A DNA stretch of 64,000 nt from Terripilifer ovatus (GTDB lineage: Bacteria; Pseudomonadota; Alphaproteobacteria; Rhizobiales; Beijerinckiaceae). A program made the position numbers and the translations under genes. Positions 17,417-25,874 of this stretch are shown here, one piece after another (position 1 is the first letter of the stretch; the number at the start of each line of letters is the position of its first letter). The notes under the pieces are model-generated. The model saw nothing but the letters and a program-made list of their open reading frames with translations, ran no database searches and had not been told where the DNA came from. Where the stretch lies: positions 59,909-123,908 of the forward strand of contig JARHVB010000018.1 of assembly GCA_029222685.1 (NCBI GenBank), read 5' to 3'.

Positions 17417-18304
17417 TCAAAGCCCCGTGCGCTGCAGAAACCGGATCGTCTCTCTCACGCATTGTTCCGGCTTTTCCACCTGCAGCACATGGCCGGTGCC
17501 GGGCACGATCACATGTTCGAGCCCGAAAGCAGCGGCTGCAGCGGGGCCGACTCTGGCGGGGGCGAGCGCGCGCGCCGCCTCCGGGTCGGCGCCGAGGATG
17601 AAGGTCGGCTGCTGCAGCGATCTCAGCGCCAGCCAGGATTCGGTGCGCGAATTGTCCTTGTAGATGCGCGCTTCATAGTCTCCGGGACAGGACAATTCAT
17701 AACCGCCGCCTTCCGCCGGGCGCGTCGTTGCCTGCGCCATGTCTTGCGCCGCGCCTTCGACCCAGTTGCGGCCGACCCTGGCGCTGTAGTCGCGCGCCAA
17801 TTCTTCGACGTGGTCGAAGTGGTGGCGGCGCAGGCGCGCATTGTTGGCAAGATAATCGTCGATGCCCTGGCCGCCGTCGCGCAGCGGATTGCCCTGCGGC
17901 GCGGTCAGCGGCGGATCGTAGAGGATCAGCGCATCCCATTTCGTCTTGCAGAGTTCACCGGCGATGATCGCGGCGATCGACGAGATCGAATGAAAAAGTC
18001 CGGCGGTCTTGCGTTCGCCGAAAGCGGCCGCGACCTGTGCCAGCACGCTGCCGTGGTCGCGCGCCATCTGCGCGACGGTGTGGTGCTCGACATCATGCAG
18101 CGGGTTGCGGCCGTGGTTGCGCAGGTCGAAGACGACGACTTCGTAATCCGCCAGCAGCAGGCGCCAGAATGCCAGGTAGCCGTCGATGGCGAAGCCGTTG
18201 CCGTGCGACAGCAGGAGACGCGGCCGTCCATCGCGGCGATAGCGCCGCGCGATGATGTTCGCGCCGTCACTGCAGGTGACTGTCAGCAGTTCCGGCGCAT
18301 CCAT
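17417..18304 (-). CDS. Alpha/beta hydrolase
   Basis: 295 residues. The fold is visible from the oxyanion loop LSHGNGFAIDGY, the strand VVVFDLRNHG, the nucleophile elbow LFHSISSIAA (a Ser elbow without the usual Gly-x-Ser-x-Gly), an acid in LGADPE and the catalytic His in PGTGHVLQVEKP. The substrate is unknown; similar proteins are esterases or C-C hydrolases. It lies 5 nt downstream of efp on the same strand and may be cotranscribed with it. This neighbourhood gives no clear functional hint. Confidence 0.85.
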   Translation of the reverse strand: MDAPELLTVTCSDGANIIARRYRRDGRPRLLLSHGNGFAIDGYLAFWRLLLADYEVVVFDLRNHGRNPLHDVEHHTVAQMARDHGSVLAQVAAAFGERKTAGLFHSISSIAAIIAGELCKTKWDALILYDPPLTAPQGNPLRDGGQGIDDYLANNARLRRHHFDHVEELARDYSARVGRNWVEGAAQDMAQATTRPAEGGGYELSCPGDYEARIYKDNSRTESWLALRSLQQPTFILGADPEAARALAPARVGPAAAAAFGLEHVIVPGTGHVLQVEKPEQCVRETIRFLQRTGL

Positions 18305-18309
18305 GCTTC

Positions 18310-18879
18310 TTAGTCTTTAGCGCGCTCGACATAGGAGCCGTCTTCCGTGAGGATGACGATGCGCGTGCCCGACGAAACGTGCGGCGGCACCATGACGCGC
18401 GCTCCGTTCGACAGTTTCGCCGGCTTGTAGGACGACGAGGCCGTCTGGCCCTTCATCGCCGGCTCGGTCTCGACAATTTCAAAGGTCGCGCGCTGGGGCA
18501 GTTGCACGGCAACCGCGTTGCCGTTGAACATGCTGAGGATGACTTTCATGCCTTCCTGCAGATAGACGGCGCTGTCGCCGATCGTCTCCTGCGGCACAGC
18601 GATCTGCTCGAACGAGGCTGTGTTCATGAAGTGGTAGCCATCGCCGTCATTGTAGAGGAACTCGAAATCCTGGTCCTCGACATGGGCGCGCTCGACCTGT
18701 TCGGTGGTCTTGTAGCGGTCGGTCGTCTTCACGCCGTTCATCAGGCCGCGCATGTCGATCTGCGTGGTCGGCGTGCCCTTGCCGGGGTGGAAGCTCTCGG
18801 CCGACAGGACGACGTAGAGGTTTCCGTCTTCGCGTTCGATAATATTGCCCTTGCGAATGGAGCTGGCGATAACTTTCAC
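18310..18879 (-). CDS. efp: Translation elongation factor P
   Basis: 189 residues, the standard EF-P length, with three beta-barrel domains. The loop HPGKGTP places lysine at position 34, the residue that is beta-lysylated by EpmA in E. coli-type EF-P. EF-P enters the ribosomal E site and relieves stalling at polyproline. The lysylation genes epmA and epmB lie immediately beyond on the opposite strand, so the factor is most likely modified in this organism. It is divergent from epmA with a short shared promoter region (18880-18991). Confidence 0.97.
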   Translation of the reverse strand: MKVIASSIRKGNIIEREDGNLYVVLSAESFHPGKGTPTTQIDMRGLMNGVKTTDRYKTTEQVERAHVEDQDFEFLYNDGDGYHFMNTASFEQIAVPQETIGDSAVYLQEGMKVILSMFNGNAVAVQLPQRATFEIVETEPAMKGQTASSSYKPAKLSNGARVMVPPHVSSGTRIVILTEDGSYVERAKD

Positions 18880-18991
18880 GGGGCTTCCCTTGATGCTGAA
18901 GGTAGATAAGGCCTAAGACCGGGGCTCCCCGGCAAATTTGGCCGCACAATACCGATTCACGCGCGAAGCGCCAGCCGTGTTGACGGAAGAA

Positions 18992-20071
18992 ATGTCGTCA
19001 AAAAGTCAAAAGCCCGATATTGCACGCGAGATTGCGCCCAAAAGTTCCCCCTGGTGGGCAGCCCACGTCCATGCCGACCGCAGGCCGTTCCTGGCCGCGC
19101 GTGGGCGGATCGCCGCCGCCTGCCGGTCCTGGTTCGCAGGGCAGGGCTTTTGCGAGGTCGAGCCGGGCATTCTGCAGGTTTCGCCCGGAAACGAGGCCCA
19201 TATCAGCGGATTCGGCACCGAGATCGCCGATCCGGATGGTGGCCGGCGGACGCTTTATCTGCATTCCTCGCCGGAATTCGTCTGTAAAAAGCTGCTGGCG
19301 GCTGGCGAAGAGCGGATTTTTGCCCTGTCGCGGGTGTTTCGCAACCGCGAGCGGGGGCCGCTGCACCATCCCGAATTCACCATGCTGGAATGGTATCGGG
19401 CCAAAACGCCCTATGGCGCGCTGATCGAGGATTGCCGGGCGCTGATCGAGGCCGCGGCGCGGGCGGCAGGGGCCTCGGCGCTGACCTGGCGGGGAAAGAC
19501 CGCCGATCCGTTCCAGGAGCCGGAGCGCTTGAGCGTTGCGGAAGCCTTCGAGCGGTTTGCCGGGATCGACCTGATGGCCAGCGTCGGCGTCGGCGAGGTC
19601 GACCGCGACCGGCTCGCGCATGATGTGACCGGTGCTGGTATCCGTGTGACGGCGGACGACACTTGGTCGGACCTGTTCAGTAAGCTGATCAGCGAAAAAA
19701 TAGAGCCTAATCTGGGGCTTGGCCAGATTACCGTGCTTGACGAATATCCGGCCGCCGAGGCCGCCCTGGCGCGGCGCTGTCCTCACGATCCCCGCGTGTC
19801 GGAACGCTTCGAGCTCTATGCCTGCGGCGTCGAACTGGCCAACGCCTTCGGCGAGCTCACCGACGCGATGGAGCAGCGCGCGCGCTTCGAGGCGGAGATG
19901 GCCGAACGGCAGCGGATTTACGGCGAGGCCTATCCGATCGACGAGGATTTTCTGGCGGCGCTGGCGCTCATGCCGGAGGCCAGCGGCATTGCGCTGGGGT
20001 TCGAGCGGCTGGTCATGCTCTGTGCAGGGGCGCAGCGCATCGAACAAGTGATCTGGTCGCCGGTTCCTTGA
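18992..20071 (+). CDS. epmA: EF-P beta-lysine ligase (GenX/PoxA), class II LysRS paralogue
   Basis: About 359 residues from ATG 18992; a TTG at 18938 would give 377, and the start is uncertain. Class II synthetase motifs are clear: FRNRERGPLHHPEFTMLEWY (motif 2 with substrate pocket), ELANAFGELTD, and GIALGFERLVML (motif 3). As expected for EpmA, the N-terminal tRNA-binding domain of lysyl-tRNA synthetase is absent. It attaches (R)-beta-lysine to Lys34 of EF-P. Divergent from efp and followed by epmB about 190 bp on. Confidence 0.95.
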   Translation: MSSKSQKPDIAREIAPKSSPWWAAHVHADRRPFLAARGRIAAACRSWFAGQGFCEVEPGILQVSPGNEAHISGFGTEIADPDGGRRTLYLHSSPEFVCKKLLAAGEERIFALSRVFRNRERGPLHHPEFTMLEWYRAKTPYGALIEDCRALIEAAARAAGASALTWRGKTADPFQEPERLSVAEAFERFAGIDLMASVGVGEVDRDRLAHDVTGAGIRVTADDTWSDLFSKLISEKIEPNLGLGQITVLDEYPAAEAALARRCPHDPRVSERFELYACGVELANAFGELTDAMEQRARFEAEMAERQRIYGEAYPIDEDFLAALALMPEASGIALGFERLVMLCAGAQRIEQVIWSPVP

Positions 20072-20091
20072 GATTTCAGGGAGTAAGCACC

Positions 20092-20150
20092 CAGAAGCCC
20101 TCATCCCGAGGAGCGCCTGAAAGGCGCGTCTCGAAGGACGAGGGCGTCAT
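20092..20150. repeat. Dispersed palindromic intergenic repeat, family A
   Basis: The unit begins CAGAAGCCCTCATCCCGAGG and ends CGTCTCGAAGGACGAGGGC; the ends are complementary in part and the centre AGGCGC forms a hairpin. Related units occur at 43784-43839 and 43894-43947, and a cut copy at 63901-63917. It fills the epmA-epmB gap and may act as a stem-loop in that transcript. Confidence 0.75.
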
Positions 20151-20262
20151 GCCGCAGCAAATGCTAAGCACCTGCAGCAAAAATCGCGGCTTCTGATGGG
20201 TTATTATCTTCAATTCGCTCCACTGATTGCCCGGCCTTACCGCCTCTTCTACATAGGGGCGC

Positions 20263-21357
20263 ATGGATGACAGGCTGGATAGCAAACTTTCCCGCACATT
20301 GCGCAGCGCCGCCGACCTGCATGAGGCAGGGCTGATCGGCGCAGACCGGCTGGAAAACCTTGCCCGCGTCGGCGAGGTCTATTCGATCGCGCTGACGCAG
20401 GATCTCGCGGCGCTGATCGACCCGTCCGATCCGGACGATCCGATTGCCCGGCAATTCATTCCCGATCGGCGCGAACTCGTGCGCCAGCCGCAGGAGCGGG
20501 ACGATCCGATCGGCGACGATGTCCATGCGCCGGTGGAGGGCGTCGTGCATCGCTATCCCGACCGGGTGCTGCTGAAGCTGCTGCACACCTGCCCGGTCTA
20601 TTGCCGGTTCTGCTTCCGCCGCGAAAGCGTCGGTGAAGGCGGTTCCAACATTCTCTCTCCCGCGGCGCTCGCAGCAGCGCTGGATTATATCCGGAGTGAC
20701 GCGCGCATCTGGGAGGTGATCCTCACCGGCGGCGATCCGCTGTCGCTGTCGCCGCGTCGCCTGCGCGCCGTGATGGAACAGATCGGCAGCATCGATCATG
20801 TGAAGATCGTGCGCGTGCATACGCGTGTGCCGGTGGCCGATCCGGCGCGCGTTGGGGATGAGCTCATCGCGACGCTGAAGGCTTGCGGCAAGACCGTCTA
20901 TGTGGCGCTGCACGCCAACCATCCGCGCGAGCTGACGCAAGCTGCGCGCGAAGCCTGCGCGCGCCTCGTCGATGCCGGCATTCCCATGCTCAGCCAGACC
21001 GTGCTGCTGCGCGGCGTCAACGACAACGTCGAGACCCTGGCGGCGCTGATGCGGGCCTTCGTCGAGAACCGCATCAAGCCATATTATCTTCACCATGCCG
21101 ATCTGGCGCCGGGCACATCGCATCTGCGCACGACGATCGAGGAGGGGCAGGCGCTGATGCGCAGCTTGCGCGGCCATGTCTCAGGCCTCTGCGTGCCCGA
21201 CTACATGCTCGATATTCCCGGCGGTTTCGGCAAATCCCCGGTTGGACCGGCCTATCTGGACTCTTCGCCGGGTAACGGGCGTCATTCTGTGAAAGACTGG
21301 AAAGATCAGCAGCACGCCTATGATGAGGCCTCTGGAAAACCATACTTGTCCGATTGA
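20263..21357 (+). CDS. epmB: EF-P (R)-beta-lysylation protein, lysine 2,3-aminomutase family
   Basis: 364 residues. The radical SAM cluster motif is Cys110-x3-Cys114-x2-Cys117 (CPVYCRFC), GGDP follows for SAM binding, and Lys324 in DIPGGFGKSPVG is the expected PLP lysine. The C-terminal oligomerisation extension of long catabolic lysine 2,3-aminomutases is missing, which fits EpmB. It converts (S)-alpha-lysine to (R)-beta-lysine for EpmA. Together with efp and epmA this completes the two-step pathway; the optional hydroxylase EpmC is not seen. Confidence 0.95.
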   Translation: MDDRLDSKLSRTLRSAADLHEAGLIGADRLENLARVGEVYSIALTQDLAALIDPSDPDDPIARQFIPDRRELVRQPQERDDPIGDDVHAPVEGVVHRYPDRVLLKLLHTCPVYCRFCFRRESVGEGGSNILSPAALAAALDYIRSDARIWEVILTGGDPLSLSPRRLRAVMEQIGSIDHVKIVRVHTRVPVADPARVGDELIATLKACGKTVYVALHANHPRELTQAAREACARLVDAGIPMLSQTVLLRGVNDNVETLAALMRAFVENRIKPYYLHHADLAPGTSHLRTTIEEGQALMRSLRGHVSGLCVPDYMLDIPGGFGKSPVGPAYLDSSPGNGRHSVKDWKDQQHAYDEASGKPYLSD

Positions 21358-21436
21358 AGGCTGGCGCTGCGATCAGGCGGGTCTCCGCTAGACTGGCGCA
21401 ACTGATTCGGCGGCAACAAGTAGTGGAGATGACGTC

Positions 21437-23800
21437 TTGATCCAGATTCTGCGATCCCTGTTCGCGTCGCTGTGTCTGGTGCTGGCACTGGCGGGCGCTC
21501 ACGCGCAGACCGCGGATCAGACGGTCGTCCAGAAACTGGACGCTGCTCGCAACGCCCTGACCGCGGTCGAAAAGTCGCTGGCGGGCAAGGACCTGACGGA
21601 CGCCGCGCTGCAGTCCTTGCGCGCCGATCTCGATCCGGTTTCGGGAAAGGTGCAGGAGGCGCTCGACGAACTCAATCCGCGTCTCGATGCGGTGAAAACA
21701 CGTCTCGATCAACTCGGCGCGAAACCGGCGGTCGGCGCGCCTGCGGAAGCGGCCGGCGTCACCTCAGAGCGCGACGATCAGCAGAAGCGCTTCAACGAAA
21801 TCGATGCGCAGGTCAAGCGTGCGCGCCTGCTGGCCGTGCAGGTGAGCCAGGTCGGGGATTCGATCGTCAACCGCCGCCGCGCCAATTTCCGCCAGGCGCT
21901 GTTTCAACTTTCGTCGAGCATTCTCAGCCCGTCGCTGTGGATCGCGGCGATCAGCGACATCCCGCGTGACATCCAGACATCGCGCTATGTCTTCATGAGC
22001 TGGTTCGACAATGCTGTGGCGCAGATGCGCGGCTCCAACGGGTTCGTGTTCGCCGCCATGCTGGCGGCCATCGCCATTGGCTATGCCGTCGCCAAGATCG
22101 TGGCGCGCCGCATTCTGACGCGCAAGCCGTCGATCAAGGAGCCGACGCGTCTGGCCAAGGCCGTTGCGGCGCTATGGACAACCGCCGTCACGGCCGTTGC
22201 ACCGATCGTCGCGACCATTGCCGTCTTTGCAACGATGCGGGCTTTCAACCTGCTCGTGCCAGGCACGGAAGGCATGGTTCAGGCGGTTTCCGAGTCGATT
22301 TCTCTCATCGCCATCACCCACGGCTTCATCCGCGGCCTGCTGGCGCCCGGCAATCCGGATTGGCGCCTGCTCGATCTGAAGGATGACACGGCCGACCGGC
22401 TGGCATGGCTGGCGATCACGGTCGCCATGGTCGTCGCCGGCCTGAAGATCGCCGAGGCGTTCAATGATCTCGTCGCGGCCAAAGTCCAGGTTTCGGTTTT
22501 CATCCGCGGCGTCATCGCCGCGGCTGTCGCGCTGATCATGACCTATGCGCTTTACGGCATGGTGCCGGCGCCCGATCCGGCGGACGATTGTTTCGGGCCG
22601 CCGCTGGAGCCGAAGCGTGATTGGTATGGCGTGTGGCGGCTGTGCGCCTGGGCTGCGATTGCGGCGATCCTGATTGCTGATCTCATCGGCTACATTGCGC
22701 TGGCGAAGTTCCTCGTCGATCAGGTGCTCTGGATCACCCTGATCGGCTCGGTCATGTATCTGCTTTCCATCATCGCCGAGGATGGGTTGAAGGCGGCGTT
22801 CCAGCCGCAGGCGCCGATCGGCCGCGCCATCATGAACAGCATCGGGCTGAAGGGCGACAGCCTCATCCAGGTCTCGGTGATCCTGCGTGGCGCGATCAGC
22901 GTCATCCTCTCCGTCGTCGCCGCTTTGCTCATCCTGGCGCCCTGGGGCATCGAATCCGACGACATGATCGGCACCGTCCGCGCCGCCTTCTTCGGCTTCC
23001 AGGTCGGCGATATCACCATTTCGCTGGCCACCGTGTTCACCGCCCTGGTGCTGTTCGCCGTCGGATTCATCATCACGCGCGCGGTGCAGAACTGGCTTGA
23101 GGGCAGCCTGCTGCCCCACACCCATCTCGACCTGGGATTGCGCAATTCGATCCGCACCAGCGCCGGCTATATCGGCGTGCTGCTTTCGCTGGGCCTGGCG
23201 CTCGCCCACGTCGGCATCGGCTTCGACAAGCTCGCCATCGTCGCCGGTGCGTTGTCGATAGGTATCGGCTTCGGGCTGCAGTCCGTCGTCAATAATTTCG
23301 TCTCCGGCCTCATCCTCTTGTGGGAACGCGCCATCCGGGTCGGCGACTGGGTCGTCGTCGGCGACGAGCAGGGCTATGTGCGGCGCATCAACGTGCGCGC
23401 CACCGAGATCGAGACCTTTGACCGGGCGACGATGATCGTTCCCAATTCCAATCTCGTCACCGGCGTGGTGAAGAACTGGGTGCGCACCGACCGGGTCGGC
23501 CGTATCCGCGTGCCGGTCGCCGTCAACATGTCGGCGGATGCCGATCAGGTGCGTGCGCTGCTGCTCGATTGCGCCAGGCAGCAGGAACTGATCCTGCGGC
23601 TGCCGGAACCGCAGGTGAATTTCACCGCCATGGTCGATGCGGCGATGCGTTTCGATCTGGTCTGCTTCGTCAGCGACGTGGAGAAATCCCAGCGCGTTGT
23701 CAGCGATCTCAATTTCACGATTTTCAGACGCTTCCGCGCCGAACATATCGATATGTCGCCGCCGCAGCCGCAACCCGTCGTCGTCAAGATCGGTAACTGA
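21437..23800 (+). CDS. Large mechanosensitive channel, DUF3772-MscS type
   Basis: 787 residues: signal peptide (to AHAQ, about 24), a coiled-coil-rich periplasmic region (about 30-170, DUF3772-like, with the block QLSSSILSPSLW), many membrane helices, then the MscS core. The pore helix and beta domain are recognisable: GALSIGIGFGLQSVVNNFVSG, LLWERAIRVGDWV, and IVPNSNLVTGVVKNW. It would open under hypo-osmotic membrane tension. The start codon is TTG (21437) with GTGGAG 8 nt upstream; the nearby ATG at 21429 is closed after three codons. The CAP lipoprotein gene begins directly after the stop. Confidence 0.93.
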   Translation: MIQILRSLFASLCLVLALAGAHAQTADQTVVQKLDAARNALTAVEKSLAGKDLTDAALQSLRADLDPVSGKVQEALDELNPRLDAVKTRLDQLGAKPAVGAPAEAAGVTSERDDQQKRFNEIDAQVKRARLLAVQVSQVGDSIVNRRRANFRQALFQLSSSILSPSLWIAAISDIPRDIQTSRYVFMSWFDNAVAQMRGSNGFVFAAMLAAIAIGYAVAKIVARRILTRKPSIKEPTRLAKAVAALWTTAVTAVAPIVATIAVFATMRAFNLLVPGTEGMVQAVSESISLIAITHGFIRGLLAPGNPDWRLLDLKDDTADRLAWLAITVAMVVAGLKIAEAFNDLVAAKVQVSVFIRGVIAAAVALIMTYALYGMVPAPDPADDCFGPPLEPKRDWYGVWRLCAWAAIAAILIADLIGYIALAKFLVDQVLWITLIGSVMYLLSIIAEDGLKAAFQPQAPIGRAIMNSIGLKGDSLIQVSVILRGAISVILSVVAALLILAPWGIESDDMIGTVRAAFFGFQVGDITISLATVFTALVLFAVGFIITRAVQNWLEGSLLPHTHLDLGLRNSIRTSAGYIGVLLSLGLALAHVGIGFDKLAIVAGALSIGIGFGLQSVVNNFVSGLILLWERAIRVGDWVVVGDEQGYVRRINVRATEIETFDRATMIVPNSNLVTGVVKNWVRTDRVGRIRVPVAVNMSADADQVRALLLDCARQQELILRLPEPQVNFTAMVDAAMRFDLVCFVSDVEKSQRVVSDLNFTIFRRFRAEHIDMSPPQPQPVVVKIGN

Positions 23801-24334
23801 ATGTTAACCATGAAAACCCACACAAGCCGCATGACCTGTATCCCGCTGCTGGCCGCTATCGGACTTTCACTGGGCGGTTGCGCCGATACGACGCCTGCGC
23901 CGCAGGCTTCGGCGCAGCCGAGCTTCTACCGCTCGCTCGCATCCGCCGACGCGTCGATCGACCCTGCCGCCGCGCGCGACATGATCTCGATCTACCGCGC
24001 CAACAACCACCTGCCGGTGCTCTCCATCGATCCGGCGCTGCAGCGCGCTGCCAAGGCCCGGGCCGAGGAAATGGTGAAGGCGGGATCAGCCCAGCCCGAC
24101 AGTGCGGCGAAGCTGAAAGCGCGCCTCGCCGGCGAAGGCGTCGTCTCCGGTGTCGCCGTGGAAAACGTCTCGGCCGGCTATCACACGCTGGCGGAAGCCT
24201 TCTCCGGCTGGCGGCAGTCGGCGCCGCACAACGCCAACATGCTCAACAAGTCGGCCCGCCGCATGGGCATCGCGACGGCCTATGCGCCGGGTTCCAAATA
24301 CAAGGTCTATTGGGCGCTCGTGCTGGCGGAGTGA
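23801..24334 (+). CDS. CAP-domain (SCP/PR-1) lipoprotein
   Basis: 177 residues. The lipobox LSLGGC puts the mature N-terminal Cys near residue 27. The CAP domain follows from about residue 55 (IDPAAARDMISIYRANNHL, SIDPALQRAAKARAEEM, AENVSAGY region, HNANMLNKSARRMGIA, YWALVLA). CAP domains in bacteria are found in secreted proteins of mostly unknown function. Its ATG immediately follows the TGA of the channel gene (a second ATG is three codons in), so the two are cotranscribed, suggesting an envelope role. Confidence 0.9.
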   Translation: MLTMKTHTSRMTCIPLLAAIGLSLGGCADTTPAPQASAQPSFYRSLASADASIDPAAARDMISIYRANNHLPVLSIDPALQRAAKARAEEMVKAGSAQPDSAAKLKARLAGEGVVSGVAVENVSAGYHTLAEAFSGWRQSAPHNANMLNKSARRMGIATAYAPGSKYKVYWALVLAE

Positions 24335-24344
24335 GGGCGCAAAC

Positions 24345-24359
24345 GCAATTTAATTGCGA
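24345..24359. promoter_or_regulatory. Small inverted repeat upstream of the toxin-antitoxin pair
   Basis: CGCAATT-T-AATTGCG is a perfect 7-bp inverted repeat around one base, only 11 bp after the CAP gene stop. Its right arm includes TTGCGA, which lies 17 bp before TAATTT (24377-24382) and could be the -35 element of the antitoxin promoter. It could also be a second operator. Confidence 0.4.
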
Positions 24360-24368
24360 GAAATACAG

Positions 24369-24400
24369 AACTCCTGTAATTTACGTAAATTACAGGAGTT
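24369..24400. promoter_or_regulatory. Perfect 32-bp palindrome: probable autoregulatory operator of the toxin-antitoxin operon
   Basis: The left arm AACTCCTGTAATTTAC is followed directly by its exact reverse complement, giving 32 bp with no spacer or mismatch. It ends 4 bp before the antitoxin ATG, overlaps the likely -10 element (TAATTT, 24377-24382), and its right arm supplies the ribosome-binding site GGAG. Palindromes at this position are typical operators bound by Phd/YefM antitoxins. In RNA the same sequence would fold into a long hairpin that hides the ribosome-binding site. Confidence 0.8.
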
Positions 24401-24404
24401 GTAG

Positions 24405-24656
24405 ATGAGTACCTATTCGACGACGGATCTCTCCCGCAAAGCCGGGGACATCATTGCCGATGCCTTGCGGCACCCCGTGACCATCACCCAGCGCAACAAG
24501 CCACGTCTCGTCCTGCTGAGCATCGAGGATTATCGACGGCTGACCGAACTGGCCGATACCCGGACGGTCGGCACACTTGAAAACATGCCCGGGAAATTGT
24601 TCGAGGAAATCGAGGCTGAACTGGCGCGGTATGAAAGCAAAAGCTCCGAACCGTGA
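24405..24656 (+). CDS. Phd/YefM-family antitoxin
   Basis: 83 residues. The N-terminal part (STTDLSRKAGDIIADALRHPVTITQRNKPRLVLLSIEDYRRL) has the Phd/YefM DNA-binding fold signature with the family's xRxxVLLSxEDYxxL pattern. The acidic C-terminus (LFEEIEAELARYESKSSE) would be the disordered toxin-wrapping segment. It follows a perfect 32-bp palindrome and overlaps the next gene by GTGA, the normal antitoxin-first layout. Antitoxin is a confident family call; partner identity is less certain. Confidence 0.88.
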   Translation: MSTYSTTDLSRKAGDIIADALRHPVTITQRNKPRLVLLSIEDYRRLTELADTRTVGTLENMPGKLFEEIEAELARYESKSSEP

Positions 24657-25066
24657 GCTACGACGACATTCAGTCAGGTTGCGTCATTCGGTTCTCGTAT
24701 CTATGGGCCCGCCAGGCGGCACACGGCGAGACCGAAGGGCGGAAAGATCGCCCCACCGCCGTCGGCTTTCGCCTGCCCCGCGCCAGTGGCGATCTCTTGG
24801 TTCTCTTTGCGATCACCAGCCAACCGCTGCAGCCGGATCGGTTCGCCGTGGAAATTCCGGCGATGGAAAAGCGGCGGGCCGGCCTCGACGGCTTGCTGCG
24901 GCTCTGGATCATTCTCGACGAATACAACACCGATATCATCGGGCGATCGTTTTATCTTGAGCCCGAGCTACCGCTCGGTCATTTCAGCAAGGCGTTCTTT
25001 GCTCCGCTGATGCGTGAGTTCGTGCGGCGTGCATCCGACGCGCGCAGGGTCGAACGTTCAAGCTGA
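24653..25066 (+). CDS. Putative toxin partner, possibly MazF/PemK-like
   Basis: 137 residues from GTG 24653, overlapping the antitoxin stop (GTGA). I do not recognise a standard RelE/Doc partner of Phd/YefM. The start GCVIRFSYLWARQA, then KDRPTAVGFRL and LVLFAITSQPLQPDRFAVEIP, recalls the SH3-like barrel of MazF/PemK toxins (GxVxxx, then KxRPxxV, then T/S-rich strand). The rest has no clear relation. Toxin status is inferred from coupling to the antitoxin, size and shared operator. An alternative is an accessory protein of unknown role. Confidence 0.6.
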   Translation: MSYDDIQSGCVIRFSYLWARQAAHGETEGRKDRPTAVGFRLPRASGDLLVLFAITSQPLQPDRFAVEIPAMEKRRAGLDGLLRLWIILDEYNTDIIGRSFYLEPELPLGHFSKAFFAPLMREFVRRASDARRVERSS

Positions 25067-25076
25067 GCGAATTTTG

Positions 25077-25805
25077 CTACGCCACCGCCACCTGCGGCGC
25101 GACCCATTCGCCCAGGAAGGTCCTCGTCCAGCGGGCGATGGTGGCGTCGAAGCGGAACCAGCCGTCGAAATGCATCTCGCGGTCCTGGGCGCCCGGCGTG
25201 TTCATGCGTTCGCAGCCGCGCGTCGTCCAGCGGCAGATGGTCGAATAGCAGACCTCGGGATGGAACTGCAGGGCGACGGCGCTACCGTATTTGAACGCCT
25301 GGATCGGGAAATCGCCGCCGCGCGCCAGAAGGTCGGCGCCGCGCGGCAGGTCGAAGCCTTCCTTGTGCCATTGGTAGACATGGCGCGGAAACTGCTGGCT
25401 GCACAGCGCGTCGCCGGCCGGCGTTGGATCGAGCGGGTAATAGCCAATCTCGGTGTGGCCCTCGGGGTGCGGAGCCACGCGTTCGCCGAGATGCCGGGCG
25501 ATCATCTGCGCGCCCAGGCAGATGCCGAGCAGCGGCTTGTTGCTCTTCAAGGCGAGGCCGACGAAGTCGATCTCGCGGCGGATGTAATCGTCATTGTCGT
25601 TGGCGCTCATCGGGCCGCCGAAGATGATGGCGCCGGCATGGTCGTCCAGGGTCCTGGGCAGGCAGTCGCCGCAGCTCGGCCGGCGCTCATCCAGCACATA
25701 GCCCATGCTCAGAAGCATCCGGCCGATACGGGCAGCCGAGGACGACTGCTGGTGCAGGACGACCAGAATTTTCTCAGGCGCAAAATCAGGCGATCGGTCA
25801 AGCAT
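25077..25805 (-). CDS. Class I glutamine amidotransferase-like protein
   Basis: 242 residues. The catalytic triad is recognisable: Cys in LLGICLGAQM and His-Glu in ALQFHPEV, with the oxyanion strand AIIFGGPMSAN. This matches stand-alone GMP-synthase-like amidotransferases, which often hydrolyse gamma-glutamyl compounds or act as peptidases. No synthetase partner is adjacent. It converges on the toxin gene with only 10 bp between the two stops. Substrate unknown. Confidence 0.87.
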   Translation of the reverse strand: MLDRSPDFAPEKILVVLHQQSSSAARIGRMLLSMGYVLDERRPSCGDCLPRTLDDHAGAIIFGGPMSANDNDDYIRREIDFVGLALKSNKPLLGICLGAQMIARHLGERVAPHPEGHTEIGYYPLDPTPAGDALCSQQFPRHVYQWHKEGFDLPRGADLLARGGDFPIQAFKYGSAVALQFHPEVCYSTICRWTTRGCERMNTPGAQDREMHFDGWFRFDATIARWTRTFLGEWVAPQVAVA

Positions 25806-25874
25806 GGTTAATTTTTCGAATACATAGGTAAATTTTTGGTTTCGACATGTTGCGAAGCAAGCGCTGTGCCGACA

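Noticed and set aside
22172..23773. Long acidic open frame opposite the MscS-type channel gene
   Set aside because: Asp/His/Arg-rich reading of the complementary strand, no recognisable fold.
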